A program made the translations under genes and the position numbers. From Brasenia schreberi (Eukaryota > Streptophyta > Magnoliopsida > Nymphaeales > Cabombaceae), in NCBI GenBank assembly GCA_036023115.1, contig JAYKKT010000061.1, positions 14,777,001 to 14,841,000 on the forward strand: 64,000 nucleotides of DNA. Reading direction: 5' to 3'. Under the pieces are notes generated by a model. It saw nothing but the letters and a program-made list of their open reading frames with translations, had not been told where the DNA came from and ran no database searches. Below are positions 62,105 to 64,000 of the stretch, one piece after another; within the stretch, counting starts at the first letter, position 1, and the number at the start of each line of letters is the position of its first letter.

Positions 62105-64000
62105 TGTAGCTGGTCAGGCAATCTAGACCCGCTTGGACAAGAAGCAGTAATGCTCAAGCGTTATTGCATAAAGTCTTGCTGCACAACAAAACAACAATGG
62201 CAACCCCATTGTTATCAATGCGGGACCGTTATTGGTTTTGAAAGGCCTTTAAAGGGGCCTCCATGGTGGGCAATGTCAAAACAGCATGGGCAAGCCACAA
62301 GAATGCTGAGCATCGTTGAGAAACCAGTCAGAATCTGCTAAGTTCCTAACTATTTCTTAGATTTTTGTTTTTTCTATTTTTATAAAAAACACTGGTTGAT
62401 GATCGCCGTTTTAGGCATGGGTCGAAGCACTGAAGTAGAACAAAGGGTTTTGTTGGGTTTGTGTAAGTTGTGGGTATCGATTTGGCCAAGAAAATTTTTC
62501 GATTCGTTGGATTTCTCCAATTTCTGCAACATCTTGTTTCATAGAGTTTTTCGGCCGAAACAATACCGCCAACAATCGATAGTAGACCAGATTGGAAGAA
62601 GAGGAGTAGGCGGTTGATTGGGACCATCGCTGGCCTTATTCATCACCGGAAATCGGCGAAATTTATACCGAAAAACCAAGGGAACCGACCCCTCTTGGGC
62701 ATGTCCCATTTTCGTGTCGTGTCATATCCAAATTTTTTTGAACCAACACGGATTCGTGTCATGCCCTTGTGTCACATGTTAAGAAATAGTTCTATGTCAA
62801 AACAAGTCAGAAATAGGTTTTATGTCGGGTTCTATGTCAAAAATGGGTCAGGTTTGGATCGGATCTTGAAATGGGTTTTAGGTAAAAAACATGACCTGTT
62901 TCAATAATTCCAGGTTTTGTGTCGACACAATTACACAGGCTACCTATTGTGTCACTTAGTTTAGATCGGATATGGATCTAGGTATCAATTCAGATTTAGG
63001 ATAGCTTAAACAGATCGAGATAAGGTTTTGGGTGATTTTACAGTCATTTGACATTCAATTTGGATACATTTTATTGCGTTAGATTCATAGTTAAATAAAT
63101 TTTAATATTTTATTTATTTACAACTATTTAGAGATTAAAATTAGAGGATTTAGCCTTGTCAAGAGTGACCCAACAGTTTGGAGATTGGATCTTAGCGCTC
63201 CTTTAGGTTGGGAGTTACACATTCTTTTACAAAACATGTTAGAAGTGATTTTTCTATTTTAGATATATTTAAATATGCATGATTGATAAATTTTTTATTG
63301 ATATTTGTGAAATGATGTTCACAATTATGTGATATTTGATACAACGTATTTATGATATTGATTGATAAAGAGAATATTTTGATATGCATGTGTTGTATGA
63401 ACATGGTATTTAAATGTATGAATATGAATATGGACTTGGATTTGGATACTTGTAGATTTGGAATGATTTATAAATGTGATGAACTATAATTGGTTTTAGA
63501 AATGTAATAATGTGTGACTATATGAGTCGTACTTGTGTGGGATGTGTAGGGTCTCTAGAGAGTTGTAGGTCCCTCAGACGATCCGGCTTGGGGCGAATAC
63601 ATGGTGTGTTTTAGGACACTCTGTCGTGAGAGTGGATCATTGTGGACTGGGTTACCGAGGTCACATTAGATAGGGTCGGACAATTTCCATGGTCTTTGGG
63701 GCAAACAAAGTATAGACTGTAATTATCGTAGCTAATCATGTATGTATGCGTGTATAAGTATGAATTTGAGATCATGATTTAAAGTTGAAAATGTGATTTT
63801 TTATTAAATGATTGTGAAAGTATGCATGCTTTTGATATGATTTATGTTTAAAGATGTTTAACCTCCCTACTAAGCTATGTGTTGAGTTCATCCTATTATT
63901 TTACAGTTCGTCCTGAAGCTAACACTTTCAAGGCACACGAAGTAGAGTAGGAGTTTGATAGAACTATATTTTTATTTTAGATGGTATGATAAGTGTTACA
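62105..64000 (+). repeat. 3' LTR of Tekay/Del-like element, cut by window end
   Basis: It starts TGTAGCTGG after the polypurine tract and aligns with 59170-61159. By comparison about 95 bases and the right target duplicate lie beyond the window. Compared with the left LTR it has many small differences, so the insertion is not very recent. Confidence 0.88.

Overview
The window is nuclear DNA of a flowering plant. The genes have short exons with GT/AG introns, and the intergenic space is AT-rich and filled with plant-type retrotransposons (Ty3/gypsy Tat and Tekay/Del-like, Ty1/copia, RTE-type LINEs, a Cassandra-like 5S-bearing repeat). A piece of plastid clpP/rps12 DNA is embedded among them. 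I could not narrow the species from sequence alone.

Layout: 1-1.8 kb holds a TA-rich tandem repeat and the upstream region of a bHLH transcription factor gene (coding exons 1780-4103, + strand, bHLH49-like, apparently intact, 530 aa). From 4.1 to 12.4 kb I see no gene, only microsatellites, an RTE tail and two MITE-like repeats. From 12.4 to 23.2 kb a degenerate RTE LINE (- strand) is split by a Tat-lineage gypsy element (+ strand; protease, G-patch, RT, RNase H, second RNase H, integrase, 3' LTR 20694-22711). From 23.6 to 28.2 kb lies a decayed copia element (+) with a plastid insertion at its 5' side. From 29.5 to 35.7 kb a decayed copia element (-) is interrupted by a Tat-type solo LTR (30988-33160). 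From 37.1 to 38.2 kb there are two 5S rRNA-containing repeat units. A near-identical 249-bp duplication lies at 40.5-41.1 kb and a second RTE (-) at 41.4-43.6 kb.

From 44.0 to 48.6 kb a PPR-DYW gene (like Arabidopsis At1g68930, an organelle RNA-editing type protein) is broken by an RTE copy (+) that also duplicated its own tail, by a frameshift and by an internal deletion. From 51.2 to 52.8 kb is a truncated Tekay-type LTR. From 54.5 to 56.4 kb (- strand) is an apparently intact gene joining an N-terminal SAM domain to a peroxiredoxin-like (AhpC/TSA_2, PRXL2-type) domain. From 57.3 to 59.2 kb is another copia remnant (-), cut by a Tekay-like element (59170 to beyond the window end) that has two ~2-kb LTRs, a primer binding site and a polypurine tract but only about 0.95 kb of internal sequence.

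There is no operon-like or cooperating gene set. The two intact host genes (bHLH and SAM-PRXL2) and the broken PPR gene are unrelated islands in a retrotransposon landscape. I did not find a convincing undescribed biological system. The most informative features are the layered insertions, the plastid insert, the disrupted PPR gene and the SAM-peroxiredoxin fusion.
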